64,000 bases of DNA from Axinella damicornis (lineage: Eukaryota > Porifera > Demospongiae > Axinellida > Axinellidae): positions 2,619,554-2,683,553 of the forward strand of contig OZ007509.1 of NCBI GenBank assembly GCA_963931865.1, given 5' to 3'. The notes under the pieces are model-generated. The model made no database searches. It had not been told where the DNA came from and saw only the letters and a list, made by a program, of their open reading frames with translations. A program made the translations under genes and the position numbers. Numbering within the stretch: the first letter of the stretch is position 1; each line of letters opens with the position of its first letter. This document shows, in pieces, positions 10,290 to 21,785 of this stretch.

Positions 10290-10615
10290 CAGTCCCAGAC
10301 CCTCCTACCTGCTCCTAAAACATAAAGGTACGGAGGACGTCCGGTTAAGTTGGTACAGTAGGCCGGCCATGGCCATCCATCATGGGATGTAGCTATTGTA
10401 TAGCATGCTGTGTACAACAACAAGTGTCTCTAACCATTGGATTGGAAACCAAGCATCTGGCTTCGCTGTGTGGCCTTTGCATGAGAAATTACCAACCAAT
10501 CAGATCCATCCTCTGTATTTCAGAGCACAATTTTTCTGTACCAACTTGACCAGATCCTCCTCTCGCTTTTTCCCCCACTTTCGTTTTAGGGAGGGTCTGG
10601 GACAGAGACTAACCA
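10290..10615. mobile_element. Inverted-repeat segment ending in gtctgggacagagactaa
   Basis: The left end ttagtctcagtcccagaccc is matched by gggagggtctgggacagagac on the right. A related, more diverged pair borders the sister segment (about 23325-23890). It looks like a non-autonomous element of the same broad terminus class as tagcctcgttcccagg. Confidence 0.45.
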
Positions 10616-11042
10616 CTTGTTTGACCACATGATAGCTACCCTATATCACTGAAGGTTGGGATACATGTAGCTAGCTAGGTTGTTTGTAGGAGGAGAAACA
10701 GCCTCATGAAACGGTAAACAGTTTACTCCTACTGCCAGAGAAATGGCAGCACCAATCAATCATGTGCAGTCACACCACGGTTGTGCATATAGTCACTGCT
10801 TGATCATAGTACTAATGTAGGCACGGTGTTCTGCATGATCGGTTTTGTTCAAAGTTGAAAGAACCCCCTGCTCAACTTCCCTTTATACAGCAGAGCATGC
10901 AGTTGCTTCCATGAGCAGTAAAGCTCCTTGTGTGAGCAATCACTGTGACATTATATGTGTACATACATAGCTATACATAGGATCGGGTCAGTCTTCTTGC
11001 ATTGCATAATTATACAGTTCCATTATGCCACCCAAATAATTA

Positions 11043-11585
11043 TACCGTATAGCGGGTAATTTTTGCGAGGTTCAAATTTTCGCGTTTTTCGCGACCGGTT
11101 GCCCGCACGCGAAAATTTGTGCCCGCAAAAAAATATATTCCATCAAACTGTTTGTCACTAGCCATGTCACTGCAACGCTACTTTCAACGTGCGCAAGGGC
11201 TGCCATCCCCCAAGGGACCTTAGTCGGCCACCGTCAGCCCCGCTGCCAGGCTGCTAACCAAGAAGTGAGCAAGCAACTGCAGAGCACACCGTCTAGAGGA
11301 AGCTACAGCAAGATCTCGAGCGTGGCCCACAATCATCTCACCTTTCATCAACGCCACTGCGAATGGATCCTCAGAAGTATCTCGCTCCCTTCGGCACGGT
11401 AGTTGATCCCGCACCATCGCCTCCACACTGAAATCAGTAGTCGCCATACACAAAATTGACACGTGAAATGATTCTTGACCTGGTACCGTACCGTTCGCGA
11501 AATTAAAAATCGCGAAATGTTTTCAGAACGGGTTTCTGGAAGATTCGCGAAAATTTAAACCCGCGAAAATTACCCGCTATACGGT
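11043..11585. mobile_element. Terminal-inverted-repeat element with coding remnants
   Basis: The left end (accgtatagcgggtaattt, then gcgaggttcaaattttcgcg) and right end (cgcgaaaattacccgctata, then cggt) are inverted repeats with CpG-rich ttcgcg subrepeats. The central 300 bp carries a HIRAN-like fragment on the minus strand and a short protein start on the plus strand. I could not settle a target-site duplication. Confidence 0.7.
11220..11462 (-). pseudogene. HIRAN-like domain fragment inside the element
   Basis: The minus-strand frame of 80 codons reads SVEAMVRDQLPC, RERDTSEDPFAVALMKGE and IVGH. This resembles the HIRAN domain (a DNA-end-binding fold of SWI/SNF2 and related proteins), where DPFAVAV and IVGHVPR are typical. 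Two segments expected between these motifs are missing and the end is altered. On the opposite strand at 11166-11220 a start (MSLQRYFQRAQGLPSPKGP) looks like the beginning of another protein. I judge both as captured remnants. Confidence 0.5.
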
Positions 11586-11797
11586 AATTGAGCTTCCTAT
11601 AGCTATAGCTAATTATATTATAACTATACTACTGTCTGACAGTCACAGTTTGTTTTCAAGAATGCTTGTTTATTACCCGGTACCCCCAATAAACTGTGGT
11701 CAAATCATTGCAGTGCATGCATGATCGACCTGTTACCGAGGACCTGGGAACGAGGCTAGATTATCATGACACGCCCTATATTAAACTTCGACCCGAG

Positions 11798-13352
11798 ATG
11801 GCGGAAGCCCCAAATTTGTACGCTGAGAGCCTCGAGAAGCTCGACCAAGAGCTAACGTGCCCAATTTGTCTCAAGCATTTCGAGGAGCCGAAGGTGCTGC
11901 AATGCTGCCACTACTACTGCCGGGAATGTATCGTTCAGCTGAGGGCCAGAACAAGGGGCAAGTCGGACTACTTCCAGTGCCCGGAATGTCGTATGGAGAT
12001 CAGGCTGCCAGGCGACGATCCGGAGAGGTGAGTTGCATGCGCGGTAGCCTCGGTCCCAGGCTTTCCTTAAAAGGAGGTATCTAGTCGCAGAAGCCTTTCG
12101 CGCAAGGAGTAAGGAAGGGTCTGGGACTCGCCATGATTGTAGCCACACATGCTGACCATCTGGTGATTGCGGTGGCCTTGGAGGTCGCAAAGGGCCTATG
12201 GCCTAATGACGTAATACCCAATGCGCAATACCTAATACACGATAGACTTAATAGCTGATACCCAATACCTGATACCCAATATGCAATAGCCCTAACACCT
12301 ATGACGTAACATGCAACACCCAATACGCGATAGAACCTGGTACCTGATACACAATATGCCTAATACCTACGACCTACCAAACCCTTCCCACGGGGAGTAA
12401 GGAAGGGTCTGGGCACGTGCTTACATTTGAGTTCAACAGTTCCTAGGATGGAAAGTTGACTTGGTGAATCAGAATCGTTGATTGCATATGACGTCATGGA
12501 AAAATAATTTTTCTCCCTTGCTTTCAGCGTAGATAAGGCAAATCACTGTGCTATAATTATCAGGTCAATAGTAATCATATATGCATGGTATTGCCACTGA
12601 TCATTAATTACTAAGACAACCAGGCATTCAGGGACAACTCTAGGCACATGCCCAGACCTTTCCTCTCCCCGTGTGTGAAGGGTCTGGTTCCGAAACTAGG
12701 ACTGAGGCTACATGCATGGGCCAGCCCCTTCTGCCCTCTATTTTATTGTTCTAAATTTGCTCTACACATTCCATATAATCCACATCCTACTGAGCAAAAT
12801 TTCTTATTGAGGTCTAGGTGATTGAGCCAAGGAGACATGAAATTAGCAGTAACCACCTGTCTCTTTTAAACACCCAATCATTACAAGTAGCTTCACTCGC
12901 TTCGCTCGCTCAGCTACTTCCCCCTCATTCGCCTACGTGAGTAATCCGGCGCCGGACAGCTCTCTGTGCGGAGCTGCTTCTCCCCAATTGCATCGATCCG
13001 CTTCAACTGCTGCTCGCACTTTGTGTCTGCTTCAGTTGCTCCTTCCTGATTGCGTCCGCCCACATTGCGTCCGCTTCAGCTGCTCCCTGATTGCGTCTGC
13101 TTCAGCTGCTGCTCGCCGCTTGCATCCTCTTCAGCTGCAGCTCCCCGATTGCGTCCACTTCAACTGCTCCCCGATTGCGTATGCTTCGGCTGCTGCTCCC
13201 CAATTGCATCCGCTTGTAGCCCCAGCTGTTCCAGCCCATGCTCGGGCCCAATGTTCTCGTTCGTGGAGTTTGAGGTTCAGTAAATTGAAGTATGAAGGTC
13301 GCACGTCACTAGTCTAGTCCCACCCCACGAACATCCCACTTCCATCGCGCGT

Positions 13353-13421
<69 letters not shown>

Positions 13422-16400
13422 AAAATCTTAATATATTGATAGCACTGGCTGCATGGTGCTCTTTGATTAGCTGACTTGGACAGACACTGTCCTTGGAGAC
13501 TTGTTGGCTTTCTCTATAAAATTTACAGTAGCAAAAGAAGTTGTGGAGCCAAGTGTCTCTCATTCTTGATCAATAATACACATGCGAGAGTCGCATGCTA
13601 AAGGAAGCAATGAGTGGCATGTTATGAATTGAGATAGGAGTACCAATAGCATTATGCCAGTACATTACACAGTGGATAAGTCTTTCCTCTAATTTATAGT
13701 ACCATTCCATGTACTCTCTCCTGTCCCAGTTTGCCCACTGCTTTCTTTGTCAATCGCATGAAAGAGGTATTCTCCACGATGCAGAAAGTGCAAGGAAAGG
13801 TCGAGTTAACATGTGAACATTGCAACAGAGCAACCACTCCGGTTGAAGCATTCTGTCGCCACTGTGCCCTCTTCATTTGCCAATACTGTGAGGAAGCCCA
13901 TCGTACAATGAAATCCTTCTCTGACCACGTGGTTGTTTCACTTGATGACCTTCGCCAGAACACAGCCGCACACTTGCCTGTCAAAGAGGAGACACAGATG
14001 AGGTGCAAGGAGCATGGCGGGAAGAAGATGAAGCTCTACTGCTACGATTGCAAGCAGTTGATTTGCAGAGATTGCATCGTCATTGATCACAAAGGCCATG
14101 AATACAATTTTGTCAACAAAGCTGCAGTTCAGTGCCGAGCTTCTTTGAAAGAGAGTGTTGCTCCACTGCGAGAGACCCAGGTGAATGTCAGCCAAGCCCT
14201 GAAAAAGGTGGAATCAATGGAAAGCAGGTTAGACAGTAATAGTACCACTGCTGCCATGGACATTGATCGATCAGTTGATGAATTGATTTCACTGCTTGAG
14301 AAACATAGAAGACAATTGCACCGTGAAGCTGACATGTTGGTTGAAGATGAACGAAAAAACCTAATTGGTCAAAAGAAGAATATTCAACTAGCTACAGCTG
14401 AAATTCAGAGCTTGCTTGATTTCGTTGATCACAAGTCTCAACAAGCGAGTGACCAGGAGGTGCTGCGGCTGCAGAAGCAGATCACTGACAGGGCAGAAGA
14501 AGTAGCACAGAAGTATGACAACCAGGTTGGGCCAACTGATGTACCTTGTTTAGAGGTACAGTTCAGCAAAGAAATTGGAGGGATGGTGAAGCGAGCGATT
14601 AGCATCTCTGGGGGGACCGTTGTGAAAGGTTAGCTTGGCTCCATGAACAAGTCAGTGAACTGCACATCTCCCTTAGCTTGCTAGGCTAGCTGTTACTTTT
14701 GGGTCACCTGCTGTACAGTATGCATGTATCAGCCAGTGCCACGCCTCATCAGTTATGCTAGGGTGACCGGGAGATATGGGGACCACTGCTAGTAGGTTTA
14801 GAAGTAGTTTTGAGAGATTTTGGTCTTTATGACCCTGTACCGTTTGCCTCGCTCCCAGGTTTAGAAGTAGTTTTGAGAGATTTTGGTCTTTATGACCCTG
14901 TACCATTTGCCTCACTCCCAGGCCTGTGTGCCGCTTTCGGTTGCACGAAAGTACATGGAGGGCCTGGTGTTTCCTCACGTGCGTGACGTCAAGGGTAGAA
15001 AGGTGGTAGAAAGGACTTAATTGAACGTGGACGAACTGGGGCTCAGAGCAGCAAGGAGAGCAAAGGTACGAGGTAACTTACCACACGTATCTAGCTAGCG
15101 GGGGCCGACTGTCATACACACCAAGCGTTGAACGTGTAGTTGGTTGAATAATAAGCAAAACTTTGCTTTTCGTTCTGAAAATTTTGGCCGTTTTGTCAAT
15201 TATGTAATGCTCGCTTGAGGAAACATACCAGGCTCTCCCCGCTTTTCCGTACTGCAAGTGACGAAAATCTGGGCGAGGCCTGGGAACGAGGCTAAATTTT
15301 CGTATCATTATCATAAAATTTAGATCACCAATATTATGTAACATTGCTGATAGACAATACCGTTATTTTGGCTGATATAAATATCTGATAGCCGGCCAAT
15401 TATCAGTACCAATTAGGGACCAATGATCCATTTGATAGGTGTGAATTCACAGAATATAGTTTGAAGTCAGAATAATTTTATCCTTTTAGTTTAGGGGGTC
15501 ACGTATGTGCACAAGGTTTTGCAATTTACATGGAAGCTGCAAAATAATGTACTATAGTCTCAATGTGAAAATGCTGTTCTATTCACAGGGCCTTTGATTG
15601 ATAGTGGTCCTACGCTTGACAGAGGTTCTACGTTAATTGGTAGTGCTCCTACTCTTGGCAGAGGTGCTACATTTGGTCATTCACTTGGTGGAGGTGCTAC
15701 ATTTGGTCATGCTCCGCCTGGCTTTGGTGCTACATTTGGTTCTCCACTTGGCAGAGGTGCTACATTTGGTCCTCCACCTGGTAGAGGTGCTTCATTTGGT
15801 GCTACATTTGGTCCTCCGCCTGGTAGAGGTGCTTCATTTGGTGCTACGTTTGGTCCTCCGCCTGGTAGAGGTGCTTCATTTGGTGCTACGTTTGGTCCTC
15901 CGCCTGGTAAAGGTGCTACATTTGGTGCTACATTTGGCAGTGGTCCTAACCCGAGAGGAAGGTGAGTGCACAAACCATACCTTCCCCCTAGCCATGTATG
16001 TTGTCCACTGGTGGCAGGTACCCACACAGCTACACTAGTGGAAATGCAGGACATTGGGGGGCGAGCCTGAGCGTAGTGCATGAATGTGCAGGACATGGAG
16101 CAGTTGCATGCACATGAATGTCATCAGAATGTGACTGAGCAAATTATGAGCATAACAACCTCGGGCCACAGAAATTATGACACCGTACACTCATGGAACT
16201 ATTAGCTGAAGCAGTCTCGCACTCATGACTGGCCCATATCGCTCACTCGCCACTGAATAGGTAGGTCCACGAGCGGTCTCTATCTTTGTTGTCGCCACCA
16301 AGGAGGTAGACTGTTCATGGTTCGCTTATTGCTCTATCCAATGAATAGGTAAGTCCACGAGAGTGGTCTCTGTCTTTGTTGTCCATCGAACAAGTAGGCT

Positions 16401-16994
16401 GTTCATGGTTCCTTGGAGTAGAGTTTTCATGGTTCATTCAACTGCCATCAGTGTCGTACCCAGACAACACCCCCTTGTGGGAAGAAAACGTGCCCAGACC
16501 ACACCCCCTCGCGCGTACAGGGAGAAACGTGCCCAGGCCACACCCCCTTGCGGGGATGAACAAAGTCAAGTGAAATTTAGGTTAGTGCAAGATCCGCCAA
16601 GCAAGCAAACATACATACGCACTAAGCATTGAAGTCATGCTAGTGTGGGGCTCGCTCAGGCTCGCCCTTATGAACCATGGCTGATATTGACTTGTTTAGA
16701 GGGTAAGTCACCGTCAGATATGTTTGCGAAATTGGACAGAAAATAGGTGTAACTCTCATCTGGATGAACTCTCATCTCATAAATTTAGCCCTAGGTCTGA
16801 CAAGGTAACTGATTCCTCATGCAGGCTGGATTCATAACTGGTGCTGAGATCTCAAAGACACAGCTGCATGCACACTATGTACTGGTGTAGATAGGGTTCT
16901 TGATTGCCATGCTGTTGCTTTTGATCTTGTTCATCTTCCTTCATTCTTTAGATTATTTGGTGTGGAGTCCAATACTGGATTTGGATTTCAATAG
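11798..16994 (+). CDS. TRIM-type E3 ligase with GATFG-repeat tail
   Basis: Four exons join in phase: 11798-12027 (RING), 13730-14628 (B-boxes and coiled coil), 15589-15961 (repeat exon) and 16952-16994 (last 13 codons plus stop), predicting 514 residues. The RING reads CPICLKHFEEPKVLQCCHYYC then CPEC. The second exon starts with the TRIM linker LPTAFFVNRMKEVFS and has B-box1, B-box2 (ending DHKGHEYNF) and a coiled coil to about residue 370. Exon 3 encodes GATFG/PPPGRGASF repeats, and exon 4 continues them (LFGVESNTGFGFQ). Each junction keeps frame (phases 2, 1, 2) with GT-AG sites. TRIM RINGs catalyse ubiquitin transfer and the coiled coil dimerises. The GF-rich tail is not one of the known TRIM C-terminal domains. 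The start is the ATG of MAEAPNLYAESL, shared with the paralog at 28048. Confidence 0.88.
12028..13729 (+). other. Intron 1 of the GATFG-tail TRIM gene
   Basis: Contains a tagcctcggtcccaggc-type element start near 12046, many short words of the cctaatacccaatac type (12200-12370), a CTGCTCCCCGATTGCGT-type repeat block (12930-13320) shared with 60050-60460, and a CA microsatellite. No exon recognised. The 126-residue frame at 12937-13317 is the repeat block read through. Confidence 0.6.
13356..13418. repeat. CA dinucleotide microsatellite
   Basis: About 31 CA units. The equivalent position of the paralogous repeat block near 60470-60508 also ends in a CA run, so the microsatellite belongs to that repeat family. 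Confidence 0.95.
14799..14924. repeat. Tandem duplication of about 63 bp ending at an element terminus
   Basis: Two copies of gtttagaagtagttttgaga through ttatgaccctgtaccgtttg and cctcgctcccag, inside intron 2 of the TRIM gene. The unit includes the tgcctcgctcccagg terminus of the adjoining element (14912-15293), so host flank and element end were duplicated together. Confidence 0.8.
14908..15293. mobile_element. tagcctcgttcccagg-family element, about 385 bp
   Basis: Left end tgcctcactcccaggcctgt, right end gaggcctgggaacgaggcta. Subterminal words (cgctttcggttgcacgaaag, gacgtcaagggtagaaagg, caagcgttgaacgtg) are shared in inverted orientation with 51211-51591. No coding capacity. Lies in intron 2 of the TRIM gene. 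Confidence 0.7.
15660..15950 (+). repeat. Coding tandem repeat in the TRIM tail exon
   Basis: Nucleotide repeats of ggtgctacatttggt with cctccgcctggtagaggt encode alternating GATFG and PPPGRGASF. The last three units (about 60 bp each, 15762-15935) are nearly identical, implying recent expansion by unequal exchange or slippage while keeping frame. Confidence 0.9.
16035..16690. mobile_element. Inverted-repeat element, GGCGAGCCTGAGCG family
   Basis: The left end contains gggcgagcctgagcg (near 16058) and the right end cgctcaggctcgccc (near 16653). The same termini bound 53103-53577, and single ends occur near 28648. The interior has tandem words (gtccacgagcggtctctatc, ttgttgtcgccacc) repeated around 16265 and 16350. 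It lies in intron 3 of the TRIM gene. Confidence 0.65.
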
Positions 16995-18545
16995 TAAGCC
17001 TACTAGTAAGCTATACAGGTCAACATGTAGGAGTTGTAACCCACAGGGCTAACTCACTCCTCTGGATGAAAGCACATTGAATTATATACAAGTACACAAT
17101 TTCGAATTTGGGTTAGACCACTCTGGTTGAATTGAACTCAGAATCGGTTTACTCATATTGAAGCACTCCCTCCATTTAACTTGGGAATTGGGATATACCA
17201 CACATAATTATGATCAGTGGCCAATAAGTGCAGAGTTTTCTGTGCGGGGTCTGGAACTTCCACGTCATTTGGCAGTCAATTAAGCACTTCCCCCTATATA
17301 TCTACAAGTGTTATGAAAAAAAATGTTTGTAGGGGGTTGTACATATACTGAACTTATGCTAGCTATCATCCCTTATCTTGTTTCCCTGTTATGAGTGGAA
17401 AGATGACTCCCAAAATGGTCCAATTCACTGTAACTGCCGATGACTGACTGACTGTCACACTGCAGACAAACACAACAATACTGAACACAGGTGTTGGGGT
17501 ATTATGCTGCTGAGGTCAGCTAATTTTCTGGAAGGCATGTTCTTAGACAGAAGTTTTGATGTCAGGGTGTCTATACTATATACTGCATTAACCAAACACA
17601 GGGAGGAAAGGCTTCAAGCATGGGTCTCAGTGGGATGGTCTCTTTGCTCCACATAAAGAGTTGCTTTGGGCTCTTCAGTTGACTCTGCTGCAGTACGGGA
17701 CTTGCCTGCCCCCTCATGCGATAATTGCCTGGCTCACCAGATTGTGTTGTGTGAAATAGGCCGGAGACAGGGAGTAATGTATAGGTACCACCTCAGAGGA
17801 GTCCTGTCTCTCTCATCACATACGACATTAATTCTGCAGATGTCATACTGCACACGTTCCTTTTGCAATTGCTCGAAGTTCTGTCTCTTCCAATTCAGTG
17901 CAGGTGTCTGAGCTGCTGGGTACGAGGTGCATGGTGAGGTGCTTCAATAAGCTCAAAACAGCCAGTGAGCCATATACCAGAGTCAACTCAAGAGTCCTAA
18001 ACAATTTATGCAAGCAGTGTGCATTTAAGCCATCTCAGAAAGTACCAAGACAACCGTCCCGTCCCATCCCAGAAAATAGCTAATGTCCCCAAACCATGGG
18101 CGATTGATGCATACTATACAGTATGTGTGAAGCTCCAGCAACCTCATGTATGCAAAATTTATCAAAGAATTCCAGTATACATCAGCACTGTCTTTCTCAG
18201 AAATGTTATAGAATATCATGCATGTGTTTCATTTGTATGTGTTTGTCTCTGTATAGGACACAGCAGTCTCAGTTCAAAACGTGGAAGTGAAGTCAGTTTG
18301 TATGAACTTGTGGTATCATAGCTCAATACTAAGCTACTTTTTGTAGTTTCAGAGTGACGCTACATGTAAATGTACTGGAGCTTGTTATAGCATTAACTAC
18401 ACCCTCTTCCTGTCACATACATTGAAATGTTTATTGTGGCTAACAAGAGCCTGGAAAAGAGATTTATAACTAATTGGGACCAATATATTTTGCTACTGGG
18501 TATAATTAGACTGCATCCAGCTCAGTTCTTTTAGCTTCATACCCT
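16995..18545. other. Intergenic, nothing recognised but a TATGTAGGG-family remnant
   Basis: A remnant of the TATGTAGGG hairpin family lies at about 17310-17395. The frames at 17666-17911 and 18019-18321 are short and show no family features. Confidence 0.4.
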
Positions 18546-18565
18546 GCTTAATATTTTCTCCTTGC

Positions 18566-18817
18566 GCAGAAAAAAAAGGACGTCTGACCCCATCTTTCTA
18601 GATGGGTTCTAACGTATCATACTGGACCCGCACCAAATGTGGCCATCAGTTCTGTTCTGCTTGTCTCAGTAAAGCCCTGCAGTATGACCCGTACTGTCCT
18701 ACTTGCAAGCACGTATCTCGACCTATTGTTGGGAAGCAGCTACGAGGTGACCCACCATACAGGGAAAGTGAAACTATTGGGCTAGTGTTACTTCTGCTGT
18801 GGACAGTCACTATGTAG
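18566..18817 (+). pseudogene. Deltex-like RING fragment
   Basis: The second half of a RING (TKCGHQFCSACLSKALQYDP, then CPTCKHVSRPIVGKQLRGD) is intact in frame, almost identical to the copies at 9.8 and 22.9 kb. The preceding first half (codons of DCPICLDGF) is frameshifted and contains a stop. After RGD the DTC domain is absent; an unrelated tail runs to a stop at 18815. A short product from the ATG at 18602 would lack half the zinc ligands. Confidence 0.7.
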
Positions 18818-19107
18818 CTATGGAGCTTGGATCACAACCATCTAATTATATAGGAAAAATTCTACACAAGATGCTGAAAACACGCTAATTAACTTTTACT
18901 GAAATTGATTCTTGATCAGTACACTGTACTTAGATGGGAGTGGGAGCTCATACTTGAGTCATACTTCGATCAGTAGCTACCCACTAATAACCACTGCATT
19001 CTTTATTGTAACCATGCACAAGAAAAACAATCACCTGGTACAAAATTGAAAGGATTGTTCTTAACAGTTTGTCAGTTACAGGTTGCTAGCTACTATCAGT
19101 GTAGAAG

Positions 19108-20055
19108 ATGTATACCCTAGGAGTGTACTTGGGAGTTGACTTGATTCCCTTTTTTGTCCTTTTACCTATAATAGTGATCGTATTCCTTCCGTTTTTAATC
19201 TGTGCTAATATCTACGCTCGGAGTGGTAGGGAAAAGTATGAACAAGTGACTTCAAACCAAGGTTGCAGGAAACATTGTTGCTCCTTTTGGGCATGGGCAG
19301 AATGGGTGCACACAGTGACACAGCAGACTGGAGAGGCATGGCTTGAATATGTCCTGAAGCACAATTTCAAGAGGGTGGAAGACAATGTTATCCTCAAGGG
19401 ATATGCACTTCCCAAGTGGTATGCGTACTGGACATCCATCGCACCAATAATGGTTTTCTTTTTTGTCCTGGTAGCATTCTGGGACCTCTGTTTCATTGGT
19501 ACATCATATGACTGTGTACCAGAGGCCAATAACGTAGATTGTTTCCTACGGAATTCTTCTTGGAGCGAACAACCACTGAATTGCTCCAAGATCAAGGCCA
19601 TAACTGATGACAACTTTGTCTGCTACAAGTTTGTGTTTGAGTTCACACTCGCTGCTGGAGCAGCCGGTGGAATACTTACCATGGCAACACTCATAAATGG
19701 ATGGGCGATAACGATAGCAACCAAGGTTTCAGCATACTTTAACTTGCACGGAAGGATTCTGGTTGTGTGTCTTGTATTAATCCTCGTACAATTTGTGTTG
19801 CCAGGAGGCCTTTTAGTAGTTGCCTTGCTTGATCTGGACATAAAGGAGATTGCACAAATTTCAGCACTTTTTTTCATACTACTTACTACCATTACAATCT
19901 TTCCTTGGTTCAAAGCAACAAAATATTCGGAACAAAATGGTGGAAACCTGTGCCCACCATGCTTTCGAGGATGCTCCTGTACATGTTGCAGCGGAAACAA
20001 AGAGGAGTCCACAAGTGAGGAAGCTCCAAATAGTCCACCGCAACCTCTTACGTAG
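19108..20055 (+). CDS. Orphan multi-pass membrane protein, 315 residues
   Basis: A single long frame in good coding composition. Hydrophobic segments lie at about residues 10-33, 109-130, 182-206, 216-240 and 246-267, so five membrane passes are likely. Between the second and third is a loop with paired cysteines and N-glycosylation sites (CVPEANNVDCFLRNSSW, NCSK), which should face outside or a lumen. The C-terminus is a cysteine cluster (CPPCFRGCSCTCC, a possible palmitoylation site) followed by an acidic, proline-rich tail. An acceptor-like ttacag lies 27 bases before the ATG, so a 5' untranslated exon is possible. I do not recognise the family, and no paralog is in the window. Confidence 0.7.
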   Translation: MYTLGVYLGVDLIPFFVLLPIIVIVFLPFLICANIYARSGREKYEQVTSNQGCRKHCCSFWAWAEWVHTVTQQTGEAWLEYVLKHNFKRVEDNVILKGYALPKWYAYWTSIAPIMVFFFVLVAFWDLCFIGTSYDCVPEANNVDCFLRNSSWSEQPLNCSKIKAITDDNFVCYKFVFEFTLAAGAAGGILTMATLINGWAITIATKVSAYFNLHGRILVVCLVLILVQFVLPGGLLVVALLDLDIKEIAQISALFFILLTTITIFPWFKATKYSEQNGGNLCPPCFRGCSCTCCSGNKEESTSEEAPNSPPQPLT

Positions 20056-20940
20056 TACATCCTAATTCTATTAACTCCTAGCCTCATGAGCAGCTGCCAA
20101 TAGATTAGCTCATTCTCCCTTTCTTTTTGTGTATGAGTTCTCTGCTACTGCTAGTACTACTATAGCTACTCTATTACTTTTTGCTAAGGTAGAAAGTTTA
20201 AGCTGATTAACTTTACCTGTTGCTTACTGCTGGGCTTGTATTTGGTGCATATTTGAACGTTATCCTTTCAGTGTATGTTTAGTTATTTTATTCCATTCCT
20301 GATTGAGTCTGCAAGTGTCATGATCAATATAACATTGTATGACCTAGTAGCTATCCAATGTTCATGCATGTGTGTAAACATGGTCTGTTTGTCTGCATAT
20401 TATTGGTCAGTCATTGACTTTTTCAGCAGTTAGCTACAGCATATCGAGCCATCTAGGGACTCGTCTTTTCCACTGAAATGCTAGTAACAACATTTCTGTG
20501 CTTGACAGATGAAAAAAGACTCCAGTAGCTTGTTCGTGGAGGATATCTAATTTAACAAGAAATCTAGTATGTTACGAGGTAGGCATGTTTATTCCAAATA
20601 TAACGCTATAGTGTTTCTGTATAAAAACAGTGCACAGGGTAGTTATCTATGCTAACCATGTGGTTAAGTGAAGGGGGAGGGGGAAATGAAACTTATTTTT
20701 ATCCACATGCATTCTCCCATGACAAGTCAACCTCTGCCACTGCATGGTGCAGTGCTTTTGATCCAACCATGCAATCAACTAAGCCCAAGGGATATATCCC
20801 CATATGTTGTCATGGAAACAGCAGGGTGTGGTATGCAATAATTACATATAGGCCTCAGTTTTGAAGAAGTATTAAGCTCAAGGGAATAGTCCAGCATAGT
20901 CGGTACTGCTCGGCTTTACATCCACGCACATTATAGTGAT
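20056..20940. other. 3' flank of the membrane-protein gene
   Basis: AT-rich, with no frame of note except a 71-codon stretch at 20649-20864 that has no recognisable feature. Probably untranslated and intergenic. Confidence 0.4.
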
Positions 20941-21320
20941 GGCAACATTTGCTGGCAATTGCAATCAAGCTGAGTCAACAGCAGCACCAACAAGCGAAAA
21001 TGACAGTGAACTGACAGTCTGACACTGAGATAGTTCTTTTTTCCTATGCACCAGGACCATGAAGCAGTTGAAAGGAGTGGTGAAATTTCACCGACTTTTA
21101 GTTTATTGTACTTCTTCCAATAGACTGAGCATGGCACATAGACAAATGGGGCTGTGTGGTAAGTTATTAATACAGTCAAGCACAAAACAGTTCTGGTGCT
21201 TGAATACACTAACAACCTTACCATATAGGGTAGAAGGTTTATGTAAAATTAATAGCTAGTGGACATATTGCTGACAGGGTACGGTATTTCTGTTCAGTAG
21301 ACACAATAAAACCATCGATC

Positions 21321-21749
21321 ATGAAGCTTTCCTTGCCAGCTGCCATCATGCTTTTGTGGTTCTTTTTAATCACCAATTCAGGTAAAGTAACTATATCAAG
21401 TGTATTGCAGTTGTGACACCTATAAACTAGCTAGTAGTGTTTTCTAGTACATTCATAATGGTTAGGACTAGCTAGTTTGATGGCAATCATGAGTCATGTC
21501 ATATTCTATATAAGCCCATCTCCTGTATTGCTGATAGGGGTTTCCTACAAGGTGTACCTGGGTGCTGTGATCTCTGCCACCATACTCGTGGTGCTCACAG
21601 TCAGTGTTACTGCATGGGTGAGTGAATCCTATTTGGCTAGCTTGGTTGCATGCGGGACATCGTAGTATTGCACCTGAAAATCCACACTGTAAAGTAGCAA
21701 ACCATTGGAGTGATCATTCAGCAGCGCTGAAATGAGATAGATACATTTG

Positions 21750-21785
<36 letters not shown>

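Noticed and set aside
12937..13317. 126-residue frame with repeated CV/ASA and PDC words
   Set aside because: It is the ctgctccccgattgcgt repeat block read through, also present at 60 kb in other frames, and lies inside a TRIM intron.
15637..16038. Alternative frame rich in LHLVLHLVEV over the TRIM tail exon
   Set aside because: It is a shifted reading of the GATFG repeat. The GATFG frame joins neighbouring exons in phase and ends in a matching last exon.
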